Positions 1 to 12,060 of a stretch of 64,000 nucleotides of DNA are shown in pieces; positions within the stretch are counted from its first letter, which is position 1; every line of letters starts with the position of its first letter. The DNA comes from Cinnamomum chago (Eukaryota > Streptophyta > Magnoliopsida > Laurales > Lauraceae), in NCBI GenBank assembly GCA_038049695.1, contig CP142461.1, positions 35,285,001-35,349,000 on the forward strand, given 5' to 3'. Below the pieces are notes generated by a model that was given only the letters and a program-made list of their open reading frames with translations, did not search any database and was not told where the DNA came from. A program made the position numbers and the translations under genes.

Positions 1-528
1 TCACTTTTCTAGTTCAAAATTGGTGAATCCAAAGTCTGCAGAAAACTTCCCATGTTCCGCAGAAAATCAAATCCGACACCCCTGTCCTCACAAAAAAGCA
101 ACAGCACTAGAAACTTACTTTAGCTTGGAAAACCATTTTCGCCTTCCACTCTTTTTATATGGAAAATCATGTATATGGACGTGCCCTTGTAAGCAGTAGA
201 CGTAGCGGAAGCATGGATTTGAATGAGTTAGCTGCTACACACGCGATAATGATTGCACTAGCTTGAATCAAGTACTAGATGTGGAGATCCGTAACTGTCT
301 ATGAGAGACCAGTTACGAATGATTCACTCTTCACAATCCAAGGGCAAAATGAGCACCCAAGACATAAAAGATATGATAGATGGTTTAGATCTAGTGACGA
401 TCCAAGGTCAAGGTCCCTGAACGTTGAAGATGTGATGGATGGTTTGAATCAATCTAGTGGAAGGAAGAGGGAAAAGGCTTTCCCAAAGGATCTCTCTTTC
501 TTCTAATATAACTTGTTGTTGAGTGTTA
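1..528. other. intergenic, no gene seen
   Basis: No coding or repeat signature is recognised. A 75-codon open frame at 279-506 has no recognisable domain and no splice context and is not supported as a gene. Confidence 0.5.
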
Positions 529-770
529 GAGGGAGAATGGCAGGGAGACAAGGATAAGGAGTGAGAAAGAAGGAGAGGGACATGGAGAGGGAGAAACGAA
601 GGAGAGGGACAGGGAGAGGGAGAAACGGAGGCGGCGGAGGGCAGTGGAGAGGGAGGGAGGGAGAGAGAGAGAGATGGGGAGAGAGGGCTGGGAAAGGGAG
701 AGATAGAGAGACGGGGCAGGGAGGGGGGGGGGGGGCGGAGTTGAGATGCTCTGCACTCACTCTCTCTCAT
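529..770. repeat. purine-rich GA low-complexity tract with G13 run
   Basis: The + strand here is almost entirely A and G (GAGAGGGA-type words) and contains an uninterrupted run of 13 G at 723-735. Long open frames on the opposite strand in this stretch are Ser/Pro/Leu-rich products of the low-complexity sequence, not genes. Confidence 0.85.
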
Positions 771-1303
771 ATCTATGTATAACCTTTTGGCTTATTGTGT
801 GAGAAGCTCTTGATTCGAATTTGAATGAGAGATGATAATGATAGAGAGATGGAACAAATTTTCTCAATTTGAATTTGATTGGAGAGATGACAAGGATAGA
901 GAGTTAGTTAAATTCAAAAAAATTCCTATCCCTATCACCGCCGAAACTCATTGTGAGAGGTGTCTCTTTGTGTTGGGGTCCACCCATCACAGATGCCAAC
1001 AACCCTAAGGTCACATTTGCCAACCAGACTTTTTACATTCCACAAAATCATGAAAACCCACATTTGGTAGTTGTAACTCCCCGAAGATTTGGATCAATCC
1101 TTCTCATGTCCGACCTCTCTCCATAGTACTTGAAAACCCTCACTTTCGTGGATTTGCACAACGATGTCAATTTTTCTCAACTATGTGCATCAATATGCAT
1201 TGAAATTGATGTGAGGTTCTTGTCTACAAAAATCCTTAGCAAGGAGTTCTTGTTCAAGGGGCAATGAGGAATCCTCCGATCTGCATATTCCTCATGTGTT
1301 ATC
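771..1303. other. intergenic, no gene seen
   Basis: No coding signature or recognised repeat. Plain AT-rich plant intergenic sequence. Confidence 0.45.
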
Positions 1304-1306
1304 TAA

Positions 1307-1519
1307 GGGCATGTTTTTGTAGAGGCAACTTCCATAGAAAGATGAAATTGCCACATCAACAAATTCTATGGTTTTTAAATTCCTCAAAAATGGTTTTCTG
1401 AAAGCTAACGTGGCTAAAAAACATTTCTGCGGAAAACTGCCGCACCAAACACATGAAAAAGAAGTTTTCCGCAGAAAACTACAACCTTTTCCGTGGAAAT
1501 GAGCTACACAAACATGCCC
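1307..1519. mobile_element. Tourist-like (PIF/Harbinger) MITE, copy 1
   Basis: A 213-bp non-coding element bounded by terminal inverted repeats that start GGGCATGTTT (left) and end AAACATGCCC (right), flanked by the 3-bp duplication TAA (1304-1306 and 1520-1522). TAA/TTA duplications with GGGC-type termini are characteristic of PIF/Harbinger elements. The interior has TTCCGYGGAAA-type words, shared with the copies at 39573 and 61518. It has no coding capacity and would depend on a transposase elsewhere. Confidence 0.75.
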
Positions 1520-1639
1520 TAAGGTATTCAAAGATTCCAAACACCTGGAATCCACCCTCGGAGATATCAAGGGAAAGAAGTATACGTGGACTATGTAAGC
1601 CTGAATCGCAAACGATTCCCCAGCCCAATGTGTAATAAC

Positions 1640-1870
1640 AAGAGGGTTTTCGACCTGACCCAACTTTGGAACGTTTGTATTGGGGTTAACATTTAAATGA
1701 GTTGGATTCAGGCTAGCTTGGGTTTATGATTTACAACCTGGATTGGTAAGTGGGCTGGGTTTGGGTTAGATCCATGCTATCTATCCTGCATATATTTTTG
1801 ACAAGTAAACCTCCGAACCAATTCAAACCTGACTTGATAGACCTGATCCCACCACCCATTGCTACCCTAA
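1640..1870. mobile_element. degenerate hAT-like MITE relic
   Basis: The segment is rich in GGGTT/AACCC words and ends in a TAGGGTAGCAATGGG-type terminus (reverse complement of the right edge near 1869), which resembles plant hAT MITE ends. No clear target duplication was found, so the boundaries are approximate. Confidence 0.3.
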
Positions 1871-2042
1871 CTGATACATAAAGTGGCACATATATAGGCC
1901 TGGCTGAAGGTTATCAAAGTCTGTATTGTCTAGTTGATGGGCTTATTGTATAGGCCCAGATGCACTCTATGGGCCTGAAACTAAGGCATGTCACAATTGA
2001 ATTCACCAAAACCAAGCCTTTTTGGGTTATATATATCAGGAC

Positions 2043-2417
2043 TGGGGATGTAAATGTGTATCCGATTCTTCGATTACCAGGAGGTTCCGACCCGTTAAAA
2101 ACCGGGTTTTGGTCCTTATTTAGGCCCCAATAAGTAAATGGGTCCGGGTCGGGTTCCACCTTGGTCTAGACCCGTGGACCCAAGACCAGACATATTACCT
2201 CAATTTTTGAAAATATCTTCTAAAAATCATGTTTTTTTTTAATTTTTATTATCATTCTCTACCTAAACCCGGATCCGGATCTAGACCCGTTCCATATATG
2301 GTTCTGGTTCTAGTTCTGGAGCCAAGAAACTGGTTCTGAAGCGGTTTCGGGTCTGGGTCTGGATCTGGTTCCACCTTCTCCTTGGATGTTTAGTCTCCTT
2401 AAACAGCTGAGTTATGG
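2043..2417 (+). mobile_element. hAT-type MITE, copy 1 of a pair
   Basis: Clearly homologous to the element at 5608-5971 and in the same orientation. Both share the GGATGTAAATGTGT start, the 'gacccg..gaccca' core and the CCACCTTCTCCTT end. Copy 1 has an extra insertion of about 18 bp near its right end. Its flanks ATCAGGAC (2035-2042) and CCCAGGAC (about 2418-2425) match at 6 of 8 positions, consistent with a decayed 8-bp hAT target duplication. No ORF of interest. Confidence 0.65.
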
Positions 2418-3805
2418 CCCAGGACTATAATAGGTCAGAACTGACCCAGAAGTATAAACAGCCAACTCAATGGATTACCTGGTCAGTTTGGATGGGTTGG
2501 CGGGTTGGGTTAGCAATTTCCACAATTAGGAAAAGCAGCAATGTGTTGTGTCGCTCTGGGAAGAGTGAGGCTGGTTCAGGCCCAGCTCAATTGTATTTCA
2601 GGTCTCCTATATACAACTTTTCGGTCTTGGGGCCAAAAACCAAATTCAGGCCCAGAACCAACTTCTGTCAACTACTGATTAGGAAAGACTAGCCATATCG
2701 ATTGGGTATTAAGGTAGGATTAAAGGCCATTATTAGGCAAATTTAGGCCCACATTAGCCCATCCCACAAAGTGCTAGATTCATCCAAATCCATGGTTATG
2801 GCCCGATAAGATAAATGAGCAAGATCTTGAAGTTAGGTCTGTAGGACCCAAATAAGGTCCATTCAAATTACAGACCCATTTGGATGAGAAGAAAATGATA
2901 CGTGGAGAAATCTTATTAGGTAGAAAAATTAGAAGATTATTAAAAAATTAAATTATTACTTCTTAATAATAAAAAAGAATTTCAATGGAAAAGATAATGT
3001 TTTCTCCACCCCATGAAGGAGAAAACCATTTCTACAATTTATTTAGCAAGTTGAAGGAGAATTACTTCTCTTAAATGAATCCATAGATGAAAAGAGGTTT
3101 TCACTCTTAGAAAAGTTCTTCTCTTCACTTTTCTCCATATTGAGATTAGCCCCTTTAGATTCTTTGAGAATATTAATTAGTAGTAATCATCGTCTAACGA
3201 GACGTTGCCAAAGTTTCCATCATAATCTAGATATAAAATAACATGTTGAATTGAATGCTTTATATGATTAATTTAAACCGTGTATATCATTCTAATTGGA
3301 ATAAAATTTGAGCAAATGCACGTATATATATTTGAGAGAAAAGAGGAAGTGTGTCATATAAGGGTTAGATCAAGCATATATGCCCCCTATTGAAGGTCAA
3401 ATTAGGTGGGTGTCATCAAAGTCTGATTAGAAAAAACCACTTACATATGAAACTAATTAATTCGTCTGTTTGGAGATGTTGCATCAAATGTTGAGAGGAT
3501 CTTTAACCACACACTCACTGCAAAGGAGTTTTGTGAATTTCACATTTAACATTTACATCCACTATCATTAATTGGACAACCAGCAACGAGCAATATTATA
3601 ATGAAAATACCTAGTTCAGAAGGTACTCCACTTCATCCCCCATTTATATCATGGGCTGCCATGTCTCCCATGTCATCAATGTACCATGATAATGAGAATC
3701 TTATGACACATTGAAAGTGGGCAATATCACCTTCCAATGTAGGAAGTATATATACAATAACCATCCCATGCATCATCTAAGACTTGGATCATCCATATAC
3801 ACATT
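2418..3805. other. intergenic, no gene seen
   Basis: AT-rich sequence without a recognisable coding region or bounded repeat. Confidence 0.45.
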
Positions 3806-4015
3806 AAAAAAAAAAATGTACCCCGACAAAGAGGGCTGAGACTCCAGAGAGAGCCCGCATATATTCAGAAATGTAGCTCACTTAAATGGAAAGGAGGTCC
3901 ACACAAGCGGAAAAGAAGCCGCATAAGGAGGAAGAGGTGACGTATCCGAAGTTTGAACCCCGAGCAGCTAGATAAAAACCGACCCTCCTTACCACTCGAG
4001 TAAGAAGCGGTTCTT
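3806..4015 (-). repeat. tRNA-derived SINE family A, copy 1
   Basis: Read on the minus strand, the segment begins with an A-box-like stretch (TTACTCGAGTGGTAAGG), followed by a B-box-like GGGGTTCAAACTTC. It continues with a body ending CTCAGCCC and a homopolymer tail (3806-3817). The same body (..CTAGCTGC..B box..GGATACG..) occurs at 6609-6785 and 25700-25900, all on the minus strand. RNA polymerase III internal promoter boxes plus a tail define it as a tRNA-related SINE. Its 5' edge is approximate. Confidence 0.65.
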
Positions 4016-4865
4016 ATTTGGATAAAGGAGTTAAGCCCACGTAGCATAGGGCTTCTTATTCGGATCTTGGTACAGATTGGGACGATTTTCATTCACATTA
4101 TAAGCCATCGACCTGGTTAGGACTGCAAAAAAAGTAACAATTAGGTGGACTTAAAGTTGAAACTTCGTGGGCCCCACATGATAGCTATTTTGACATGGGT
4201 CCAACCTGAAAGATCCAATCCACGATGAGATAGGTCCAACAAGATCCCCTTCTTTAGGTATATATGGGACCAAGCATGCGTCATATTACATCATGATGTC
4301 TTCAAAATTTGTTTGAGCCTCCGCAGTACTCATAAGCTGTGGAAGGGTGCATTTGCGTAAAAAGAAAATTCCACGATAAAGAGAAAAGTTGTTTTAATTT
4401 AATGTAGTAAATTATTTCGCTGTTTGGTACCATACTTTTTTCTTACACAAAAGGAAAAATATAAGTTATTTTACATGATAGAGTGGATTTCAATTTTCTA
4501 TGTGAGAGATGGAAATGCAGGATTTTATTCTTCCGAAATAATAATCTCGCATGCTTCTTAAATTATTTAAGATGAAGTCTGCCTACATAGCTTAGTTGAT
4601 TTTCCTTTGGAGGTAGAGGACCCATGTAGGAACCTTGGAATATGAAGGGTAATGCAGGCCTCGCCATCAAGCATTGTAGGCGGAAGTAGAAGTCTCATGA
4701 ACTTGAATTGAAAATCATTACTGTTGGGCCATCACAGTTGTTAATGTAAGGTATTCGAAGAGTATTGGAGTAAACTTCTTGTGATTTGATTTAATGTTAG
4801 TTTCACTCCAATTAAAATCATATTTGAGCCATTATCAATACATGATGCAAGGATAACATTAAGGC
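4016..4865. other. intergenic, no gene seen
   Basis: No supported coding region or bounded repeat. Confidence 0.4.
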
Positions 4866-5080
4866 AAAAAAAATTGACATTTAGCCGTGGGCGCCTCGGC
4901 CTTTAGTGGCAATTTTTTTCTGCCACTAAAGGTGATCACACCGCCCATATTAGCCTAGACGGTCAATTATAAGGATAATACGTGTAATTTTGCAGTGGAA
5001 AAAAAAAAAAAAAAACCAAGCTGCTATTTGTGACCTTTAGCGGCAAATTTTTTTTTGATGGCGCTAATTATAAAGGTCAC
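4866..5080. mobile_element. possible CACTA-like subterminal repeat relic
   Basis: Contains CCTTTAGTGGCA and its perfect 12-nt inverted partner TGCCACTAAAGG separated by 9 nt, a related CCTTTAGCGGCA downstream, and TTTTGCAGTG, which is the reverse complement of a CACTGCAAAA end. Such short repeated units are typical of CACTA element termini. No second end or 3-bp duplication was located, so this is a weak call. Confidence 0.3.
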
Positions 5081-5599
5081 TTTTTTTTTTTTTTTTTTTT
5101 GAAGTGGAGTGTGAGTGGGTAATATTGGGCACCTAAAAATACGTGAACTAGGGTAACTTTTACTTAATCACATTCTTCTCTATCATTACATTGGTTTATC
5201 TAATCAATTTAGGGTAGATTACTAGAGTTTGAAGATTTGAAGGTGTAAACACGATTTCTCAGTAACACGATGTTTTTAAATAATAGCAAAAAATGAGAAT
5301 ATTATGAGAAAATAGAATAAAAATAGGAAAAGTCAGAAAAAAAAAATTGAATACCTTTCTACACCATTATTTTATATTCATCATGTATTTATTTATCTAT
5401 TATTTTTATATTTTTAGAAATTGAATACCTTTCTACACCATTTTCCAAAGAATAACTATACCAAACCCCACACAATTGAAAATGCCTTCACATTTTTGTG
5501 AGACAATAATTTTCTGAGAACAATTTATTTGACAACTCAAGGCATTTGAATAAATACTTTACCTTAGATTAAGAATCAATTTGATATGATATCCATTTC
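5081..5599. other. intergenic with T20 homopolymer
   Basis: Starts with a 20-T run (5081-5100). The rest is AT-rich and unrecognised. The phrase GAATACCTTTCTACACCATT occurs twice (about 5349 and 5422), a small local duplication. Confidence 0.5.
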
Positions 5600-5607
5600 C
5601 ATTTATA

Positions 5608-5971
5608 TAGGGATGTAAATGTGTCCCCGATTCTCTGATTACCCAAAGGTTCCAACCCATTAAAAACCGGGTCTGGGTCTTTATTTAGGCACCGATAAGT
5701 AAATGGGTTCAGGTCCGATCCCACTTTGGTTCAGACCCGTGGACCCAAGGCCCGACATACTACCTTAATTTTCGAAAATCACTCCTAAAAACCATATTAT
5801 ATTTTTAATATAATTCCATACCTAGACCCGGATCCAAATCCGGAAATAGACCCGCCCCATATATGGTTCTGGTTTCGGTTTCGGTTCCGGAGCCGAAAAA
5901 ATAGATTTCGAAACGGTTCTGGGTCCAGATCCGATTCCACCTTCTCCTTAACAGCTCCGTTTACAACCCTA
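5608..5971 (+). mobile_element. hAT-type MITE with perfect 8-bp target duplication, copy 2
   Basis: A 364-bp non-coding element with termini TAGGGATGTAAATG (left) and CGTTTACAACCCTA (right), which are imperfect inverted repeats. It is flanked by identical 8-bp CATTTATA at 5600-5607 and 5972-5979. An 8-bp duplication with TAGGG-type ends is the signature of the hAT superfamily. It is the better preserved partner of the copy at 2043. Confidence 0.85.
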
Positions 5972-5979
5972 CATTTATA

Positions 5980-6608
5980 TCCTACATTTATATCATTGAT
6001 ATGTCCAATGAAATACTTGCACTCAAAATTCTAGAATTTAGACTGTCCAATCTTTCTAATTGCCTACAAAACTGGTTACACTGCAAGTTATGGGCCGACA
6101 TTGACAGAGCTCATACACAATCATGTGATCGAGTCAATTTGTTCTGTCGAAATCGTGGGACACACAGCCATAAAGTCTACCACATAAAATCTTATCTTAG
6201 ATTTCCAGATTTCCAATTGTTGCCAGACATTAACCATTTATGCAGGAGCATAAATGAATCAATTAGAATTGAGTACTTAGAACTGATTAGGTTAATGTGG
6301 TACCAATTTATTAAAAGGTGGATGGAGTGGGGTCTGGTCGGACCACTTCACAAGCATTGTTGGACCTCAAACTCATTTTTTTTTCTAAGAAGAAAGCATT
6401 AACATTAGAAAACAAAATGAAAACCAACTACAAAGGATAGAGAGGAAAAAACACACATAGGGAAAATTTGATCTATCTGAATAGATGTGATATATTTCAG
6501 GGGCTGTATAGAAACAAGACATTTTAAGTGTTTTATTCAATTAACTATTAGATTAGGAGGCCAGATTATGGATCATGACTGTGGGTTGTACTTAGGTTTA
6601 GGGTTGCT
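5980..6608. other. intergenic, no supported gene
   Basis: A 133-codon open frame at 6001-6402 has no recognisable domain, no homologous paralogue in the window and no intron signals. I treat it as chance. Confidence 0.4.
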
Positions 6609-6785
6609 TTTTTTTTTTGGCACACAGGCAAACATCCCACGTAGAAAGAAAGCTCACACAAGTGGGAAGAAAGCCCAACCCGCACAAAGCTCACACAAGT
6701 GCGAAGAGAGCTCAACCCGCACACAGGGAAAGAGGCGGCGTATCCCAGGATTCAAACCCTAAGTAGCCAGGCGAAAACTATGGCA
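6609..6785 (-). repeat. tRNA-derived SINE family A, copy 2
   Basis: On the minus strand it reads CCTGGCTACTTAGGGTTTGAATCC (shown here only as its A/B-box core TAGGGTTTGAATCC), then GGATACGCCGCC and a body like that of the 3806 copy. It ends in an A-rich tail, seen as the T run at 6609-6618. It carries its own internal tandem duplication, because AGCTCACACAAGTG occurs at 6651 and 6688 (period 37). Confidence 0.6.
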
Positions 6786-9648
6786 AGTTTGGGCAAGCTT
6801 ATTGGAGTTGTCAAGCTGAAGTAGATGTTACAAATTTTTGGGCTAGGGTGAGAAACTGAGCAAATGTGTAGCATTCCTTTCGAAAAACTGAACTAATCTC
6901 AAATTTCATGATTTTTATTTTTATTTTTCTTTACGAGGAAAACTGGACAACGTAATGGGCATGATATTAGAAAAACTCATGAGATTTGTTATCATTATTT
7001 GGAGGGGCAGAACCAGAAATTTTCCTTGGGGAGCCATTGTGTCAATATGAAAATTTTTGGTGTGTGTGGGTGTTTGTAAATATGTATATATATATATATA
7101 TATATATAATTTTCTCTCAAGAGTGTTTTTATTTTATTTTGGGAGGGGGGCTGTTCTGCCCCTGATTATTAGGCAGAAATACAAATCCCTCTCAATAATT
7201 ATCATTTAGTGAAGTTCTTTAAAAAAAAATTAAAATGTCATATATTAATATAACGTTTGGTGCAGACGAAGTTTGACTCTATTGATATCTAGTCATGCAT
7301 GCATCCAAACACAACTTGTTAAATTTGTTGTGATTCAAGCCATCATCACCAACAGTATCAACAATTAATCTATTGGCTAAAAGACATACAAATCAAAGCC
7401 AAACATATATATAGTATCCAACTTAGTACCAGTATCATATCTTCCAAACAAATTTCCACCTAACAATTGAAGTAAGTAAATAACATGGTAGCTAATTGAA
7501 ACACGCCAACCATAAATAAATCTAATGTGTAGATGTGTAGACTATGCATATAGGCTCCAAAAGTCCAAATGATAACATTTTGAAGGAAAACTGAAAAATA
7601 TAAAAGATAGTTAATCATAAATTAGCAGCTTTATCAACCAATAATATATTAACTGACATCATTAGATGTCACCAGGCTAGTTAGGGATTAATTTTTGGTA
7701 TGCCACTCTTCCTACATTTGGATAGTAAACCCCTTGGGGCCAGGGTATAAAAAATAAATAAATAAATCGATACTTGCAAAAGCAGCTATAAGCCGACAGA
7801 GGACGTTAAAAAAGGGTCACATACCAAATAATAAATGAGTTTAATGGGTCAGGCCGGACTCGCATGCGCGGATAGGGCCAGTGGTAAAAGGCTTAAAACA
7901 TATTAAAGTGTTAAAATTTGTAACCAAGGAAATGCTTATAAAGCCCACTAAAGTTTTGAACACTACCAATGTGGGATCCTATGTACATGCATTAAAGTTA
8001 GGGCTGCACAAAAAATTTGGTATCACCGTAAAATCGAACAGAACCGACCGATCCCAAATACAATGGGTTATTTGGGTTTAGATCTGGTCTGCCCCGTGAT
8101 ACGTATGAACAGCTAGGAACCCAACCCAACCACTACCTGTTGTATCTGCTTTTGATCTGAGAGATTGAGACTTGACTCAAATTGAGCTGGGCCAAAACAG
8201 TCACATAAAGGCTGTAATGGTATGGTTCAAAGTTTAGTCTATTTGTTTGCTGTTTGACAGGAGCGATTTGTAGCAAAAAGCTTATAATGATTTGGACGGT
8301 CTGACAGTTAATGCATGTGTATGGTCCTTTCATTGCCACACAGACTGTGAAAAGGAATAGTGGAGTCCACTGCATGGGTAACAAATCCCAACTTTTGTTT
8401 GATTTTCTAAACCCAAGTACCCTGGATTTTCACACAACCCCACAAAAATGCCTATAATCTTGTCTTCTTATTGAACTCTCCCAACCATTTTTTAACCCCA
8501 CACAAGTGAAAAGAGGAGCTCACAAATATACAAAAGTTTCATTCCTAGAGATGATCTCTGGGTGGCCAAGGATAACAGATTCACCTTTAAAATGAGTTCA
8601 ATTGGCTCAAATGATTAATATTTTACCACAGCCCCTTTCAATGCTCTCTTTTGAGCTTTCATACAGAGGGTCGAGTATCTTTCATTAAAACAACTCAATG
8701 GAAATATACCTTGATTGGAGCTGATCCCATAGGACACTATTTCAGATACTATTCACTAATAGGTTTTATGATAAAAAGCTTATACAATGCATAATCATGC
8801 ATAATAATTTAGCTTTAAAGACCTTGATCTGAGGGCTAAGTCACTGGATTGGCTTTATAATACATATTTTTTTTCTAATCCACATTTAATTAAGCCTTTT
8901 CATCACCATGCCTCTTTTGTTCATCATGTGTTTGGGTAGATCCCACCTAACTTAACTTGAGTAAATGAAATTTAATGAGATTTGATTGAAAGGTAGTTTT
9001 TCATTTGCCAATAAAAGCTTTTGGTTATTTGTTCCATGGAGGTTTTAGTAATGACATTAAATATGAGAGCCATTTAGTGGTTTTATTTACAGGGACCTTA
9101 TGTAAAATCCTCTAATATAATTGTTACATCCCAGCAGTAGTCTTGTGTGCAGATGTTATTCAAACCCAAGTGCTGCTTTTCTACTTAGATGGCATGCATA
9201 AGTGGAACTGTGTCACTTTATTACTAAGTCCGGTCCTTGGCATGTTTGTTTACATGTGTCGTACGTAAAATATAGATGAAGTAAATATCATATCAATGGG
9301 AATAACTAGATACATTAAAATTGAGATAATAATGTTTGTATTTATTTTATATGAAGTAAAATAAAGAGAGAGACGGAAAGAGTTGTAAAATGGTTGCCAT
9401 TTGGCTTTTGTTTACTTTATCACACAGTACCTCAGTTTTATCTGGTAAAAAAGAGTGAGCTTTTGGAATAAAAAAAAAAAAAAGTGTGGCTGGTGTTACC
9501 TTCTCACTTGATTATTCTTTCAAAAAGACAATGTAATGGGAGAAAAAGTGAATATTTGGTCCGGTTTAGATTCATATTTATTTTACCACTTTGCTAAATA
9601 AAATGTGAAGGTTTGGCTTAGAGAAACCTTGAGTTGAATGATTGAAAC
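6786..9648. other. intergenic, microsatellite and decayed repeats
   Basis: No gene supported. Contains an (AT)n microsatellite near 7085-7108 and a TTAGGGCTGCACAAAAA-type terminus near 7997, which resembles a decayed hAT end. The remainder is unrecognised AT-rich sequence. Confidence 0.45.
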
Positions 9649-10000
9649 TAGAGATGTCAAACGGCTCGGCCCGGCCAGCCAGTCAATAGCCCATGGCACG
9701 GCATAGCACAGCCCATGCCATAGGCCGTGCTAGGCCGAGGAAACAGGCATGGCCGGCCCGTTTCGGCACGGCCTATTGCAGGTTAGCCCGCCCTAAAATG
9801 GCTCGTTTTTTAAGATTTTTTTATTTTAGGCCCTGCCCCTAGTGATAAAACGGTCATATAATGGGTATTTTCTATCATTTTCAATTTTATAAAGTCTATA
9901 AATATTCTAACCATCTTATTCTCATTTTTCACCAATTAATACAATTCTCTCATTCTCTATATACTATCTAACTCTCTCTCAAAGCATTCAACTATTTCAC
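9649..10000 (+). mobile_element. hAT element 5' end, truncated
   Basis: Starts TAGAGATGTCAAACGG, followed by dense GGCCCGGCC/GGCACGG subterminal motifs. A block (CGGTCATATAATGGGTATTTT..TTTATAAAGTCTATAAATATT..) then matches the sequence at about 29755-29815. This order (TAGRGATG-type end, GC-rich subterminal repeats, then a TATA-containing leader) is usual for Ac-like hAT elements. No transposase and no matching right end were found. Confidence 0.5.
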
Positions 10001-10572
10001 TCTCTAAGAAGTCTTTGGAGGGCCAAAGATCAAGTCATCAAGAGACAAGATTAAATGGGCCTTCAAATGATTCAGCAGAATACATTAGTGGACTACACAT
10101 CTGATTTTTTACTTTTCCTTCATTGTAATTTGTAAATATACAAATTTTTTTTTTTTTATTTTCTAAAAAGATTGTACGGTTTTGAAGGTAATCCGTAATT
10201 TTATTTACAAAACATCAAGAAGTTAAGATTCAAATGGTTCTCTTCTCAGTGGAGTAAGTCGAGTTAAGATTCATCACATTTTCAATTACATGGTCAATTT
10301 TTGGTGGGAAGAGTAGAATTTTAAAATATTGACTTTACTGGGGCTAGTTCATTTTCAGTGGCTGGGATATTCAAGGTGGGACCCACTGTGAAATTCTACT
10401 CCCACTACTACTATGGAATATTGATTCCTCCGCGTTGAAGCCTCAGATGATCCGGACTCATTATTACAGGGAACTTCACTGCAGCTTTAGGACATGTTGC
10501 CTATGTGGAACCCACTGCCATGAATGCCAGAATGAGACATCCAAATCAACAATTTATTGTTTATTAGTATAA
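10001..10572. other. intergenic, possibly hAT-derived
   Basis: Continues from the hAT leader but contains no transposase ORF. Nothing else recognised. Confidence 0.35.
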
Positions 10573-10752
10573 TTTTTTTTTTTTTTTTTTTTTTTTTGCT
10601 ATCAGAGGTTTCCCAACCCTTTGGGTTGGACTAATCCCTCCAGGCTCATTGGAAAGTCGGGTAAACTCCCTTGTAGCCCCAGTGCAGTTTCAAATCTACA
10701 ACCTCTGGGTGCAAATCGTGGTCCTAAGCCAACTGAGTTACCCCTTGGGATT
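10573..10752 (-). repeat. tRNA-derived SINE family B, copy 1
   Basis: Minus-strand reading: GGGGTAACTCAGTTGGC (A box), then GGTTGTAGATTTGAAAC (B box), then a body with AGTCCAACCCAAAGGG. It ends in a poly(A) tail of about 25, seen as the T run at 10573-10597. The body and tail match the copy at 50700-50925. Pol III boxes plus a long A tail support a recent SINE insertion. Confidence 0.75.
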
Positions 10753-11690
10753 AGTATAAAATTCATGCAATGAACGAGTTATGTGCCATGTGAATTGAAT
10801 AATAAATTGTAATAATAAAACCCAAATTAAGTCTAAATTATCAAAAATATTTGAATAATTAAATAATAAATCTATTGTATGATCATCATAATTAAATTCA
10901 TGTTTTAAGATAATTAATTACAATGAAATTGATATATATATATATAAGCATCCACAATAAGTGAGTAAATATTTGTAAGTTAATTTATCATTCTTACAGC
11001 TTAAATTACTTGTATGTTTAGGCTAGTGTTTATATACCTTTAAACTTTTTAAAGTATATTTAATTAAATGTTCACTTCAGCCTACCTTTATGAGAAAATG
11101 TCTTTAGAATTACCAAACCTTCCTTAGTTACAACCAAATCAAATGTAAGAAGGCCCTGCCTAACTAACATAATCATTGTGGGATCATATAAATAGCATAA
11201 TTATAGTCGGCTTTGGTAGATGATAGTGGACCCACATGATATTACTAGATCTAACTTCTTTATCAACCTTTAAGATCCACTGGCGGCGAAAATATAGAGT
11301 GGATGGGTTGGAAGCGATCGGTTGAATGTTACATAAAAGGGTGGATAGGTTGGAAATGATCCGTCGAATGTATATAGAGTGGGAACACATAATAGTTTGG
11401 GTAAGTGGGTTGCTTAAAATAGATCCCATTTGGGTAAAGGTAAGATGCACATAGTATTCATTTAGTGGGTATCTCACAATTAAGTTCAATTGTAAATAAT
11501 ATCTCCTACAATTGATTTTGCTTATGGAGAAGAAAGAATGGGCCTTTTTTTTTTTTTTTTTTTATCTATCAAGCACAACTTAACGGGACAGGTCCAATCT
11601 ACATGGATACAAAAGGAGGAGTTATGTAACTGGGTCACTTGTGGTGGATCCCATTTAGATTGAGGAAAGATATGTGGAATATTTTTTTTG
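10753..11690. other. intergenic with a 42-bp tandem duplication
   Basis: No gene. GTGGATGGGTTGG at 11299 recurs as GTGGATAGGTTGG at 11341, marking a 42-bp imperfect tandem duplication. The rest is AT-rich and unrecognised. Confidence 0.5.
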
Positions 11691-11698
11691 TAGGTCCT

Positions 11699-12052
11699 CT
11701 GGGTGCTCATGAACTGGACCAGCCCAAGCCCGATCTGGGCCCAGTTGAGTAGGGCTTGGGTAAATACTTTGAGCCCGTTTAGTATTTGGGCCAGGCTTGG
11801 ATTATTTTGAAAGAAAGCCCAAAGCATGGCCGGGCCTGGACCAACTAATGAGTGCATGTTATAAATGTATTTTATCTAAACAATTGGTAGAAAGCCTGAT
11901 TTGCCCCGGCCTAACCCAAATAACTAAATGGGTGGGCTTGGGCCTGAATTTTATGGTTTGTGTTGGGCATGGGCCTATGTTTTTAAAGTTGGGGCTGACC
12001 TACATATGACTCCGCTTGGACCGGCCCGGCCCGGCCCATGAACACCCCTAAG
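11699..12052. mobile_element. hAT-type MITE with 8-bp target duplication
   Basis: A 354-bp element rich in GGGCC/GGCCC. The left end is CTGGGTGCTCATG and the right end, read inverted, is CTTAGGGGTGTTCATGG. TAGGTCCT occurs immediately outside both ends (11691-11698 and 12053-12060). The terminal GGGTGYTCATG motif with an 8-bp duplication fits the hAT superfamily. Open frames crossing it on both strands are by-products of the repeat. Confidence 0.7.
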
Positions 12053-12060
12053 TAGGTCCT

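Noticed and set aside
408..770. Long minus-strand Ser/Pro/Leu-rich open frames
   Set aside because: They are translations of the purine-rich low-complexity tract on the opposite strand.
6001..6402. 133-codon open frame
   Set aside because: No domain, no homologue recognised, and no promoter or splice context; likely chance.
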